From the NCBI GenBank assembly GCA_030668615.1, contig DAOUTQ010000006.1, positions 1-42,243 of the forward strand: a DNA stretch of 42,243 bases, in the 5' to 3' direction. A program made the translations under genes and the position numbers. Source of the DNA: Bacteroidales bacterium. Its GTDB lineage: Bacteria; Bacteroidota; Bacteroidia; Bacteroidales; UBA12077. Positions within the stretch are counted from its first letter, which is position 1; each line of letters begins with the position of its first letter. The notes beneath the pieces were generated by a model. It was given only the letters and a program-made list of their open reading frames with translations, ran no database searches and had not been told where the DNA came from. Positions 16,634-24,536 of this stretch are shown here, one piece after another.

Positions 16634-17824
16634 CTATTTCAACACACCAAGTTCTTTTCCAATTTTAGTAAAAGCTTCAACAGCTTTATCTAAATGTTCT
16701 TTTTTATGACCAGCAGAAATCTGAACTCTGATTCTGGCCAGTTCTTTTGGAACAACAGGATAATAAAATCCAATTACATAAATACCTTCATCAAGTAATT
16801 TTGCTGCAAATTCCTGTGATAATTTAGCATCGTAAAGCATAACAGCGAGTATTGCTGATTTACTTGGTTTAATATCAAATCCGGCAGCAAGCATTTTTTC
16901 TTTAAAATACCCTGTGTTTTCTACCAACTGATCGTGTAATTCGTTTGTTTCTTCAAGCATTTTAAAAACTTCAATTCCAGAAGCTGCCATAGCAGGTGGA
17001 ATCGAATTTGAAAATAAATATGGCCGTGAACGTTGACGCAACATGTCTATAATTTCTTTTCTTCCTGTAGTAAAACCACCAATTGCACCACCAAATGCTT
17101 TTCCTAAAGTCCCAGTAATGATATCAATTTTTCCTTTTAGGTTAAATAACTCAGATACTCCTTTCCCGGTTTCTCCAACAACTCCTGCAGAATGACATTC
17201 ATCAACCATTACCATTGCATCGTATTGTTCTGCCAATTCGTGTATTCTATCAAGCGGGGCAACATGACCGTCCATTGAGAAAACACCATCGGTTACGATT
17301 AATCTGAAGCGATGTTTTTGAGCAACTTTTAGTTGATATTCCAGATCTTCCATATCAGCTGATTCGTAACGATATCGGTTTGCTTTGCAAAGGCGAACTC
17401 CGTCAATAATTGAAGCATGATTTAAAGTATCAGAAATTATTGCATCTTCACTGGTTAATAGTGGCTCAAACAATCCTCCATTTGCATCAAAAGCTGCTGC
17501 ATATAAAATTGTATCTTCAGTCCCAAAATAATCAGCAATACTTTTTTCAAGTTCTTTATGTAAATCTTGAGTTCCACAAATAAAACGTACCGACGACATT
17601 CCATATCCATGAGAGTCTAATGCATTTTTTGCAGCTTGAATAAGACGTGGATGATTTGATAGTCCAAGGTAATTATTGGCGCAAAAGTTTAATACATCCT
17701 GACCTGTATTAACTTTAATATCGGCTTTTTGAGGGCTGGTAATTATGCGTTCTTTTTTGTACAAGCCTGCGCTTTCAATTGCGTCAAGCTCTGCTCGTAA
17801 ATGGTCCTTAATTTTTCCGTACAT
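16634..17824 (-). CDS. kbl: Glycine C-acetyltransferase (2-amino-3-ketobutyrate CoA ligase)
   Basis: 396 residues, the usual Kbl length. It is a PLP-dependent alpha-oxoamine synthase that interconverts 2-amino-3-oxobutyrate plus CoA with glycine plus acetyl-CoA in threonine breakdown. It has canonical segments FCANNYLGLSNHP, GMSSVRFICGTQDLH, FDANGGLFE, LNHASIIDGVRLCKANRYRY, VDECHSAGVVGETG, the PLP lysine K242 in GTLGKAFGG, and RIRVQISAGH. A good -7 box lies at 17891-17898. Threonine dehydrogenase, its usual partner, is not in this window. A second, clearly paralogous synthase lies at 25986-27233. Confidence 0.95.
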   Translation of the reverse strand: MYGKIKDHLRAELDAIESAGLYKKERIITSPQKADIKVNTGQDVLNFCANNYLGLSNHPRLIQAAKNALDSHGYGMSSVRFICGTQDLHKELEKSIADYFGTEDTILYAAAFDANGGLFEPLLTSEDAIISDTLNHASIIDGVRLCKANRYRYESADMEDLEYQLKVAQKHRFRLIVTDGVFSMDGHVAPLDRIHELAEQYDAMVMVDECHSAGVVGETGKGVSELFNLKGKIDIITGTLGKAFGGAIGGFTTGRKEIIDMLRQRSRPYLFSNSIPPAMAASGIEVFKMLEETNELHDQLVENTGYFKEKMLAAGFDIKPSKSAILAVMLYDAKLSQEFAAKLLDEGIYVIGFYYPVVPKELARIRVQISAGHKKEHLDKAVEAFTKIGKELGVLK

Positions 17825-18163
17825 GATACCCTTAAATTTAAGTTTTTAACAGAGATAATATATTATTTGTTCTGTATGATCAATCCGGCGCAAAAGTAAT
17901 GTAAAAATCATCAATAAAAGACTATATTTTTCATGTTATAAATCATTAAGCAAATTGAATTTTTCAGTATAAGAAAACATTTTTTATCCCTATAATACAA
18001 ATATTTAAGTGTTTTGTTTAACAAGAAATGATTACTTCTTTTTTCACTTAAATTCAACCACAGCTATGGCGGGCAAGGTTAATCAGCTTTTAATGAAAAA
18101 TTTGTGATATATTTAAATACTTAGATTTTTATTATATTAGCACCGCACAAAAAAAATTAACCT
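17825..18163. other. 339-bp divergent intergenic region between kbl and mqo
   Basis: Holds the kbl -7 box on the minus strand (17891-17898) and, on the plus strand, a near-match TATATTAG at 18135-18142 that could serve mqo. The middle is AT-rich with no open reading frame of note and no clear hairpin or riboswitch. Confidence 0.6.
17891..17898 (-). promoter_or_regulatory. kbl promoter -7 box (TACTTTTG)
   Basis: Exact TAnnTTTG on the minus strand, 67 bp before the kbl ATG, implying a 5' leader of about 60 nt. The -33 element is not obvious. Confidence 0.5.
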
Positions 18164-19639
18164 ATGCAAAATCAAAATGACATTACCATTATAGGAGCAG
18201 GAATTATGGGTGCTACCTTAGGTATAATAATGAAAAAACTAATGCCCGAAGCAAAAATTACTATTTATGAAAAACTTGATAGTGTAGCTGCTGAAAGTTC
18301 TGATTCATGGAATAATGCGGGCACAGGTCATTCGGCTTTTTGCGAGTTAAATTATACTCCTGAGCAGGAAGACGGATCAATAAAAATCGAAAAAGCACTT
18401 GATATTGCTTCTTCGTTTGAAATTTCAAGGCAGTTTTGGGCTTACTTAAAAGAACAAAACATTTTATCGGAACCTTTTATTAAAACAGTTCCTCATATGA
18501 GTTTTGTTTGGGGTGAGAAAAACATTAACTTCCTTAAAAAGAGACATAAAGCAATGACTCCATTTGCTCTTTTCGAAGACATGAAATATTCTGAAGATTT
18601 CGATGAAGTAGAGTCATGGGTACCAATGATGATGAAAGACCGAGATCGAAGTGAAAAAATGGGTGTTACAAGAATGCAGGCTGGTACAGATGTTAATTTT
18701 GATATTATAACAAGAGGAGTTATGGCTTATCTAAAAAGCTGTGACGGTGTAGATGTTCTTGTGAATCACAAAGTAAAAAATTTAAGTAAACAAACTGATG
18801 GAAGCTGGAAGATAAAAGTTAAGGATACTAAAACAGGTAAAACAAAAACTTCAAACAGTAAATTTGTTTATATAAGTAGTGGTGGAGGTTCGTTGCCAAT
18901 GTTGCAAAAATCAGGCATTAAAGAGGGGAAAGGATACGGTGGTTTTCCGGTGAGTGGTAAGTTTATGAGATGCAAAAATCCTGAAATTATTAAAGAGCAT
19001 AACGCAAAAGTGTATGGTAAGGCTGCAGAAGGTTCACCGCCAATGTCGATGCCACACCTTGATGACAGAAGAATTGATGGTGAAGATTCATTGTTATTCG
19101 GACCATATGCAGGAATGTCGCTGAAATTCTTAAAGTCTGGTTCAGTTCTTGATTTGGTTGGTTCATTAAGATTTGATAATATCAAACCGATGCTTGCTGT
19201 AGCAAAGAATGAATTTGGGTTGATAAAATACTTAGTAGGACAAGTAATGCAATCGAAAAAAGACAGGTTTAAGTTTCTTAAACTGTATTTCCCTGTTGCA
19301 AGAGAAGAGGATTGGGAATTATATACTGCCGGTCAACGTGTTCAAATAATGAAGAAGGATAAAGAAAAAGGTGGTGTTTTAAAATTGGGAACAGAAATTA
19401 TCAATAGTGCTGATGGAAGTTTGGCTGCTTTATTAGGAGCATCTCCGGGAGCATCAACTGCTGTTACTACTACGTTTGAAATTCTTGAAAAATGTTTTGC
19501 AGAACAACTTAATTCTGAAGACTGGAAAAGTAGAATAACAGAAATGATCCCAACTTATGGTAAATCACTTATTAATGATCAGGAACTTTGTCGTGATACC
19601 AGAAAAGCGACAGCAAAAGAGCTTGATTTGGTAGAATAA
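18164..19639 (+). CDS. mqo: Malate:quinone oxidoreductase
   Basis: 491 residues, normal for Mqo. An FAD-dependent, membrane-associated enzyme that oxidises malate to oxaloacetate and passes electrons to the quinone pool, bypassing soluble malate dehydrogenase. The N-terminal FAD motif is ITIIGAGIMGATLGIIMKK, followed by the family-specific WNNAGTGHSAFCELNYTPE. Other Mqo marks are MSFVWGEKNINFLKKR, GYGGFPVSGKFMRCKNP, HLDDRRIDGEDSLLFGPYAG and DGSLAALLGASPGAST near the C-terminus. It is monocistronic with its own terminator and has no signal peptide, as expected for a peripheral inner-membrane protein. Confidence 0.96.
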   Translation: MQNQNDITIIGAGIMGATLGIIMKKLMPEAKITIYEKLDSVAAESSDSWNNAGTGHSAFCELNYTPEQEDGSIKIEKALDIASSFEISRQFWAYLKEQNILSEPFIKTVPHMSFVWGEKNINFLKKRHKAMTPFALFEDMKYSEDFDEVESWVPMMMKDRDRSEKMGVTRMQAGTDVNFDIITRGVMAYLKSCDGVDVLVNHKVKNLSKQTDGSWKIKVKDTKTGKTKTSNSKFVYISSGGGSLPMLQKSGIKEGKGYGGFPVSGKFMRCKNPEIIKEHNAKVYGKAAEGSPPMSMPHLDDRRIDGEDSLLFGPYAGMSLKFLKSGSVLDLVGSLRFDNIKPMLAVAKNEFGLIKYLVGQVMQSKKDRFKFLKLYFPVAREEDWELYTAGQRVQIMKKDKEKGGVLKLGTEIINSADGSLAALLGASPGASTAVTTTFEILEKCFAEQLNSEDWKSRITEMIPTYGKSLINDQELCRDTRKATAKELDLVE

Positions 19640-19656
19640 AAGAAAGATATATATTG

Positions 19657-19687
19657 AAAGCGCAACTAATTTAGTTGCGCTTTTTTT
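19657..19687 (+). terminator. Rho-independent terminator after mqo
   Basis: The stem AAAGCGCAAC/GTTGCGCTTT has a 7-nt loop and a run of T immediately after it. It lies 17 bp after the mqo stop. The minus-strand side lacks a T run. Confidence 0.88.
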
Positions 19688-19715
19688 GTAATATATGTTC
19701 AATTGATGAAAATAT

Positions 19716-20486
19716 TTATTTCTTTTTTAAGACATAACTGAAATAAACATATAATCTCGAATCAAATTGATTATAAGTTTCGGAACCAACTGTGCCTGCA
19801 AAGTTTAATGCAATTTTATGAAGAAATTTTGGTGCTAATTTTTTTATCAGGTTTCTTCTGCGTTCATCATCTAACTTCAATGAATTAACCACCTCTTGAG
19901 TAATAAATCGTTCTTTTAAAACGGTCATACCACTTGATTCAAGCTCTTTCTTCATATCTACAATTTCATAATCATAGCGAAAATCAGTAAAAAGGAAGTG
20001 TCCATCGGGACGAAGAATTCGAGAAACTTCGCCAAGAAATGCCTTCATATCAGGATAACGATGAGATGATTCAACATTAAAAACTACATCGTAGGAATTA
20101 TCTTTTAGACTTAAATTTTGTGCATCGCCTTGCAAAAAGGATATATTTTTGGCAGGATAATGATTGTTACAAAAAGAAACCGCTATTTTATCCAGATCAA
20201 CTCCTTTAGCTGAAGCGGGTAAAAAGTTCTCCGTTATGTAATTTAGTCCGCCACCGCGGCCACAACCAATCTCAAGAATATCTTTATTTTTTATATCAGT
20301 TTCACTTGCTAAGTGATGATATAACTGGATTGAATACCGGTTTGGTTCGTCTTGCTCACTCATTGGAATATTCTGATCTTTATCACTGAATCCATAATTC
20401 ATGAATAAAACCTGAGCATTTTTATCTACCTTATTCACATACCAATACCATATTCTGAATAAGCTTTCGCGAAAATTGAATTTCAT
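19716..20486 (-). CDS. Class I SAM-dependent methyltransferase
   Basis: 256 residues. Motif I LEIGCGRGGG (about 71-80), the acidic ribose-binding residue in GVDLDK (D97), QGDAQNLSL, NVESSHRYPD and SRILRPDGHFLFTDFR give a complete Rossmann methyltransferase core. N-terminal RIWYWYVNKVDKNAQVLFMNYG and the SHRYPD segment recall small-molecule or lipid methyltransferases (for example the phthiotriol type), but the substrate cannot be read. It starts 8 bp after the acyltransferase gene, so the two are probably co-transcribed, which favours a lipid or membrane-related substrate. That is inference from position. Confidence 0.85.
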   Translation of the reverse strand: MKFNFRESLFRIWYWYVNKVDKNAQVLFMNYGFSDKDQNIPMSEQDEPNRYSIQLYHHLASETDIKNKDILEIGCGRGGGLNYITENFLPASAKGVDLDKIAVSFCNNHYPAKNISFLQGDAQNLSLKDNSYDVVFNVESSHRYPDMKAFLGEVSRILRPDGHFLFTDFRYDYEIVDMKKELESSGMTVLKERFITQEVVNSLKLDDERRRNLIKKLAPKFLHKIALNFAGTVGSETYNQFDSRLYVYFSYVLKKK

Positions 20487-20494
20487 AGTTTAGT

Positions 20495-21352
20495 TTATTT
20501 TTTATTAATGAGAAGTTTATTTTTTTTACCCAGATCATATACGAGAGAACGCACTTTTTGAGCCCATTCATTATGCGACAATGATTTGTCGAACATACTA
20601 TATGGTATAGGTTTTCCTATTATTAATTTTATGGTTTTATTTCTTTTTTTGAACATTTCACGAGGAAGAAGAAGAAGTTCAATATTTAATTTAATCCCTA
20701 AAATTTGTCTGAGAACAAAAATCAGATAAAATAAACGTGTATTTTTTCCCAAAAAGTGAAAAGGGACAATATCTCTCTTGCATGAAATAGCTTTTGTAAT
20801 AAAACTTTTCTGCCATTCGGAATCCTGCACTTTTCCATTATATTTCCTGGACACTTCACCAGCAGGAAAATGTGTTATGGGAACGTTTGATTTATAGGTT
20901 TTTTCTAGTGCTTTTATATATTCTTTTGATGATCGTCCGAAAACATTTACAGTTGCAATTAAAGGACGTAATTGTGGTAAAAACATAAAAGCATCATTTC
21001 CAATTGCCTTTAAAGCGCCATATTTTTCTGATACGGTAAGTGTTAATATTAATCCGTCTAAAATACCGTATGGATGATTTGACGCAAAAAAGCATTTCCC
21101 ATTTTCAGGAAGGTTTTCTTTACCTTCTATTTCCAATTTGAGATTAAATTCTTCGATCATTTTTGGAAGAAAGTCAACACCTGTATAATCCTCGTATTTA
21201 GTAAGAATACGATTCATTTCATTCTCCCGGATTATTCTTGCAATTAATTTAATTATGAATTTGGGTAGTTTTTTGAGTACTCCCGCATCACGTTCTTCAA
21301 TTATTTTTGCAATGTCAATGTATTTTTTTTCAGGTCTTGTCATTTTTCTCAT
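20495..21352 (-). CDS. PlsC-type lysophospholipid acyltransferase family protein
   Basis: 285 residues. The acyltransferase block is NHPYGILDG (H93, D99), followed by VNVFGRSS, FPAGEVSRK (equivalent to the EGTRS motif) and DIVPFHFLGKNTRLF. The His-Asp spacing is HX5D instead of the textbook HX4D; I recall a related NHPLGGLDG form in Bacteroidota acyltransferases, so activity is likely. Family enzymes transfer acyl groups to glycerolipids or related lipids at the inner membrane; the exact acceptor is unknown. Translation may start at Met1 or Met4. The gene leads a two-gene unit with the methyltransferase. Confidence 0.85.
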   Translation of the reverse strand: MRKMTRPEKKYIDIAKIIEERDAGVLKKLPKFIIKLIARIIRENEMNRILTKYEDYTGVDFLPKMIEEFNLKLEIEGKENLPENGKCFFASNHPYGILDGLILTLTVSEKYGALKAIGNDAFMFLPQLRPLIATVNVFGRSSKEYIKALEKTYKSNVPITHFPAGEVSRKYNGKVQDSEWQKSFITKAISCKRDIVPFHFLGKNTRLFYLIFVLRQILGIKLNIELLLLPREMFKKRNKTIKLIIGKPIPYSMFDKSLSHNEWAQKVRSLVYDLGKKNKLLINKK

Positions 21353-21516
21353 TGATTAATAGTCTTATCAGGTAGCATTGAACGAAAAGAATATCAATCG
21401 TTTTCCGTATTAATAACGGTATAAATGTACATAATAATTGTACAAACGAAACTATAATTATTTTATTGAATCTTGCAACGCTATATTATTATTCATAATT
21501 ACAAAACAAGGATAAT

Positions 21517-21891
21517 CTAATTGATTATAGCAGTTGCCTCAACTTCAATTAGACATCCGAAGTGCAAATCTCTAGTTGGAATAACACTTCTTACGGGTTT
21601 GTGGTCTTTAAAAAAGACACTGTACCTTTCATTTACTTTATCCCAAAGAGAAATATCGGAAATATATATTCGCATTTGCAGCACTTTTTTAATTGAACTT
21701 CCTGCTTCATTTAAAATTAATCCGATATTTTTCAACGCTAAATCAGTTTGTTCTTCAATTGATTCCGGGATTGCTTTTGTGGCAGGATCAATTGGAAGTT
21801 GGCCTGAAAGATATAAAATGCCATTGTGCTGAATACACTGAGAATAATGACCATTACTTTTCGGCATATTTAATGTTTCAATAATTTCCAT
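21517..21891 (-). CDS. RidA/YjgF family protein
   Basis: 124 residues, typical for Rid proteins, which hydrolyse reactive enamine/imine intermediates made by PLP enzymes. Visible family segments are GHYSQCIQHNGILYLSGQLP, EEQTDLALKNIGLILNEAGS and the C-terminal RSVIPTRDLHFGCLIEVEA, where the first Arg aligns with the catalytic Arg105 of E. coli RidA and the Glu with its partner. It is the last gene of a minus-strand group with the racemase (36 bp upstream) and YhcH. The neighbouring racemase and several PLP enzymes fit an enamine-clearing role, but the true RidA subtype is not proven. Confidence 0.9.
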   Translation of the reverse strand: MEIIETLNMPKSNGHYSQCIQHNGILYLSGQLPIDPATKAIPESIEEQTDLALKNIGLILNEAGSSIKKVLQMRIYISDISLWDKVNERYSVFFKDHKPVRSVIPTRDLHFGCLIEVEATAIIN

Positions 21892-21927
21892 AATGATAAT
21901 GTTTTGTAGTTACTCTAAAAATAAATT

Positions 21928-22620
21928 CTATTTTATTGCTTCTAAAACTGCAAATTCAGCATGAATTGTTGTGGTATCGAAAACAGGAACAGTAACATCA
22001 TTCTGTTTAATCAATAAAGGGATTTCTGTACAGCCTAAAATAACTCCTTGTGCTCCTTGTTGAACAAGATTCTCAATTATTCTCACATATTCTTTTTTCG
22101 ATGAGTTTTTTATGTTTCCAAGACACAATTCGTCGTATATAATTTTATGAACTAACTCGCGATCTTCTTCGTTTGGAATTACAACATCGATATTATGTTT
22201 TTCTTGCAGGCGATCTTTATAAAATTCCTGTTCCATTGTAAATTTTGTTCCTAGCAATCCTATTTTATTCAGATTTTGTTTTTTTATTGATTCTGCAGTT
22301 GCATCGGCAATATGTAGTAAAGGTAAATTGATGCTATTTTCTACTTCATTTGCCATTTTATGCATGGTGTTTGTACAAATTACGACCAAGTCGGCACCTG
22401 CTTTTTCAAGTCGTTTGGCAGCATCTATCATAATATCAGTTAAATCATCCCATTTTCCTTCGTGTTGAAGAATTTTTATTTTCTCAAAATCAACAGAATA
22501 CATGACAGATTTTGCTGAGTGCAATCCGCCAAGCTCTTTCTTTACTTTTTCGTTAATAATTCGGTAATATTCAAGAGATGATTCCCAGCTCATTCCTCCA
22601 ATTAATCCTATTGTTTTCAT
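21928..22620 (-). CDS. Aspartate/glutamate racemase family protein
   Basis: 230 residues. Two-domain Asp/Glu racemase fold with both catalytic Cys: C82 in VVICTNTMHK and C197 in VILGCTEIPLL. N-terminal GLIGGMSWESSLEYYRIIN and C-terminal VFDTTTIHAEFAVLEAI are characteristic of the aspartate-racemase (YgeA-like) branch. It interconverts L- and D-amino acids by a two-base Cys mechanism without cofactor; substrate could be aspartate, glutamate or another amino acid. It lies 23 bp after yhcH and 36 bp before the rid gene, so it is probably part of a three-gene operon. Confidence 0.92.
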   Translation of the reverse strand: MKTIGLIGGMSWESSLEYYRIINEKVKKELGGLHSAKSVMYSVDFEKIKILQHEGKWDDLTDIMIDAAKRLEKAGADLVVICTNTMHKMANEVENSINLPLLHIADATAESIKKQNLNKIGLLGTKFTMEQEFYKDRLQEKHNIDVVIPNEEDRELVHKIIYDELCLGNIKNSSKKEYVRIIENLVQQGAQGVILGCTEIPLLIKQNDVTVPVFDTTTIHAEFAVLEAIK

Positions 22621-22643
22621 AATGGTTTTATATACAATTTATA

Positions 22644-23090
22644 CTACACGCTAACTTTAACAACTATTTTTTTGACTTTTGTTGATTGCTTAAGTTTAAT
22701 TCCTGGCATATGAAGATCATCAGGAAAAAAGACTGCAAACATTCCGGCTTCCAGTTTTATGAAAGATGTTTCGCTTTCGTAAAAAGCAAAGTCTTTTTCG
22801 GGCTCATCACTTACAGGAATCTGATTATTTAAAGTAGCAATCCCAACTAATTCAACTCCTGAATGAATATACTGAATATCGATATATTTGCGATGAGCTT
22901 CTGGCTTTGCTTCTGTTTTGTCTTTTGTATTATATTCCTGAACCATAGCAAATAATTTATCGTTTTCAATCTCATATTTACCATCAGCTAATTGCGAAAA
23001 ATCAGTTTTATGTATGTATTCAAAAGCTTTTGAGAATAAAGGATGAATGTTTTTGTAAAGTTTCGAATTTTCTAATTTGTCCAGTATCAT
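22644..23090 (-). CDS. YhcH/YjgK/YiaL family (DUF386) protein
   Basis: 148 residues, the standard length. Cupin-like family typified by E. coli YhcH, thought to act in sugar or sialic acid metabolism. Recognisable segments: ADGKYEIENDKLFAMVQEYNT, AEAHRKYIDIQYIHSGVE (with the His/Glu metal ligands of the family), and the C-terminal FFPDDLHMPGIK followed by KKIVVKV. First gene of the YhcH-racemase-Rid operon, with a well-placed promoter at 23160-23191. No sialic-acid genes are seen in the window, so the substrate is open. Confidence 0.9.
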   Translation of the reverse strand: MILDKLENSKLYKNIHPLFSKAFEYIHKTDFSQLADGKYEIENDKLFAMVQEYNTKDKTEAKPEAHRKYIDIQYIHSGVELVGIATLNNQIPVSDEPEKDFAFYESETSFIKLEAGMFAVFFPDDLHMPGIKLKQSTKVKKIVVKVSV

Positions 23091-23159
23091 TGTATTTGTT
23101 TTATGTAAACATAGTATAAACGGTTCAAAAATTTAAACAAACCTAAATTAAATCAAGAA

Positions 23160-23191
23160 CAAAAGTAAATTTAAACACTAAAAAAGCACAA
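23160..23191 (-). promoter_or_regulatory. Promoter of the yhcH-racemase-rid operon
   Basis: On the minus strand, TTG (23189-23191), 21 bp, then TACTTTTG (23160-23167). Both elements match the Bacteroidota consensus. The -33 element lies inside the terminator hairpin of the upstream gene. Confidence 0.6.
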
Positions 23192-23210
23192 ACATCATTG
23201 CTTGTGCTTT
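23178..23210 (-). terminator. Terminator of the EEP-family gene
   Basis: The stem AAAGCACAA/TTGTGCTTT, with a T run on the minus strand (GTGCTTTTTTAG), lies 22 bp beyond the stop of the gene ending at 23232. Confidence 0.75.
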
Positions 23211-23231
23211 AGTTTTCTTATATGCAGATTA

Positions 23232-24245
23232 TTAGTTAGTTATTTTTTCTTTAATTACAATTGAAACCGGTTTGTGGTCACTTGTATGAGCGTATTTTGG
23301 ATTTGATGCATTTATCAAATCATGAATTTCATGTTCAACATATCCTGATTTACTTTCAATTTTTACAGGTAATGAATTATTTACCAAACTTTGAGTAAAT
23401 AAAATATGATCGAGTAAAATATGTGGGTTTCTTTCTTTATCGATAAAATCTTTAAAATGGCAGGTCCACCTTAAGTCCTCATCAAAATCAAACAGTGCGT
23501 GATTTAAATACTTTTTAGCTGAAAAAACATCACCCTGAAGATTAGACAGCAAATCAAAAAACAGAAACTGTTTTTCGAAGAACTCTTTGCCAGGTCCATC
23601 GTTCAGGTCTCCCATAACAAAGATTGCAGGGTTTGAAACCTGATCGAACTTCTTGTCGATGTAGGCTCTTACATTAGCCACTTCGGTAGTCATTTTTATT
23701 CTGGCTTTAATAGCTTTCTTTATAAACTCCTCTTTTTTAGTCCCGCCTTTTTTCCATGCACTTTGTCCGCCCATTACAAACTTACTTTTGGTGTGTAAAC
23801 CAATAAATTCGAGTCTGGTATTGTTCCAATCCAAAACCAGAATTTGTGGGTGTCGGTAATGTGAGTGTTTGGTGCTTTCAAAATCGCCCCAATAATTTAC
23901 TTGCCAGCTTGCTCCTGCAAATTCATCATAAATTTTAGTTTGTAATAAAGAAGCGTTAGCAGACAAATTGTTTTTTACAATAAACCATATCCATTGACGG
24001 CCTTTCAGTTTATAATCGTTCGTTGCAGATTTTACAGCTACATATTTATTTTCTAAAATTTTAGAGCAAAAGCGATCAATCTTTTCCTCACCTTTTACAG
24101 CTTCTAAAAGGCAGAATACATCAGCATCAATTTCAAGAATTTCTTGCTTAATTGCTTCCAGTCTTTTTTGCTTTTTAATGTCAGTTGAGTCGATAATCTT
24201 ATCAAGCCATTCAATATTCCACGAAGTAATTTTTAGTTTTCCCAT
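23232..24245 (-). CDS. Endonuclease/exonuclease/phosphatase family protein
   Basis: 337 residues. The DNase I-like EEP fold shows in KITSWNIEWLD (active-site Asn), DADVFCLLEAVKG (metal Glu), FIGLHTKSKF (family His strand), VMGDLNDGPGKEF (catalytic Asp/Asn) and the final HTSDHKPVSIVI (catalytic Asp-His). Metal-dependent phosphodiester hydrolysis is expected; substrates in this superfamily range from nucleic acid to inositol phosphates and sphingomyelin, and none can be chosen here. There is no signal peptide, so it is cytoplasmic. A long insert with many Lys (MGGQSAWKKGGTKKEEF) could contact a polyanion. It has its own terminator. Confidence 0.9.
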   Translation of the reverse strand: MGKLKITSWNIEWLDKIIDSTDIKKQKRLEAIKQEILEIDADVFCLLEAVKGEEKIDRFCSKILENKYVAVKSATNDYKLKGRQWIWFIVKNNLSANASLLQTKIYDEFAGASWQVNYWGDFESTKHSHYRHPQILVLDWNNTRLEFIGLHTKSKFVMGGQSAWKKGGTKKEEFIKKAIKARIKMTTEVANVRAYIDKKFDQVSNPAIFVMGDLNDGPGKEFFEKQFLFFDLLSNLQGDVFSAKKYLNHALFDFDEDLRWTCHFKDFIDKERNPHILLDHILFTQSLVNNSLPVKIESKSGYVEHEIHDLINASNPKYAHTSDHKPVSIVIKEKITN

Positions 24246-24303
24246 AATAATTTATTATCTGGTTTCCGTTATTTTTTAGTTTTTGCATCAACTAATGTTT
24301 GTC

Positions 24304-24423
24304 TCATTTTCTTTCCACTCTTTTTATATACCATTCTTTAATCCATATCAAAACAATAGCAAATAAAAAGGGGATTACTAGTTTTAAAACATCAGTGTAT
24401 GTTAATAAGTCTTGGTTATTCAT
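24304..24423 (-). CDS. Possible 39-residue single-pass membrane peptide
   Basis: A short minus-strand reading frame from ATG (24423) to TGA encodes 39 residues: an acidic/polar N-terminus (MNNQDLLTYTD), a hydrophobic stretch of about 15 residues (VLKLVIPFLFAIVLIW) and a basic tail (KEWYIKRVERK). This is the layout of small N-out/C-in bacterial membrane peptides. It fills part of a 291-bp gap between the EEP gene and the DUF900 hydrolase. There is no Shine-Dalgarno site, but that is normal in this phylum. Length alone cannot prove coding, so confidence is limited. Confidence 0.4.
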   Translation of the reverse strand: MNNQDLLTYTDVLKLVIPFLFAIVLIWIKEWYIKRVERK

Positions 24424-24459
24424 ATTTTAATAAATTTAATTTTATCTAAATAAAAGCAT

Positions 24460-24505
24460 CTTCGTTGTTTTAAACGTAATTAAAGAGTACAACAAAACAG
24501 CGAAG
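24460..24505. other. Long imperfect hairpin downstream of the DUF900 gene
   Basis: CTTCGTTGTTTT (24460-24471) can pair with AAAACAGCGAAG (24494-24505) over 12 positions with one wobble or mismatch and a 22-nt loop. No T run follows directly on either strand, so it may be a weak terminator, an mRNA 3' stabiliser or chance. Confidence 0.3.
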
Positions 24506-24536
24506 ACCATATAATGATTTTTTATATTTCTTAGTA

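Noticed and set aside
17825-18163. Riboswitch before kbl or mqo
   Set aside because: No paired-element core or conserved aptamer bases seen; only AT-rich leader with a promoter box.
21416-21460. Two TGTACA sites about 13 bp apart as an operator
   Set aside because: TGTACA is a self-palindrome common in AT-rich DNA, and no regulator gene is adjacent.
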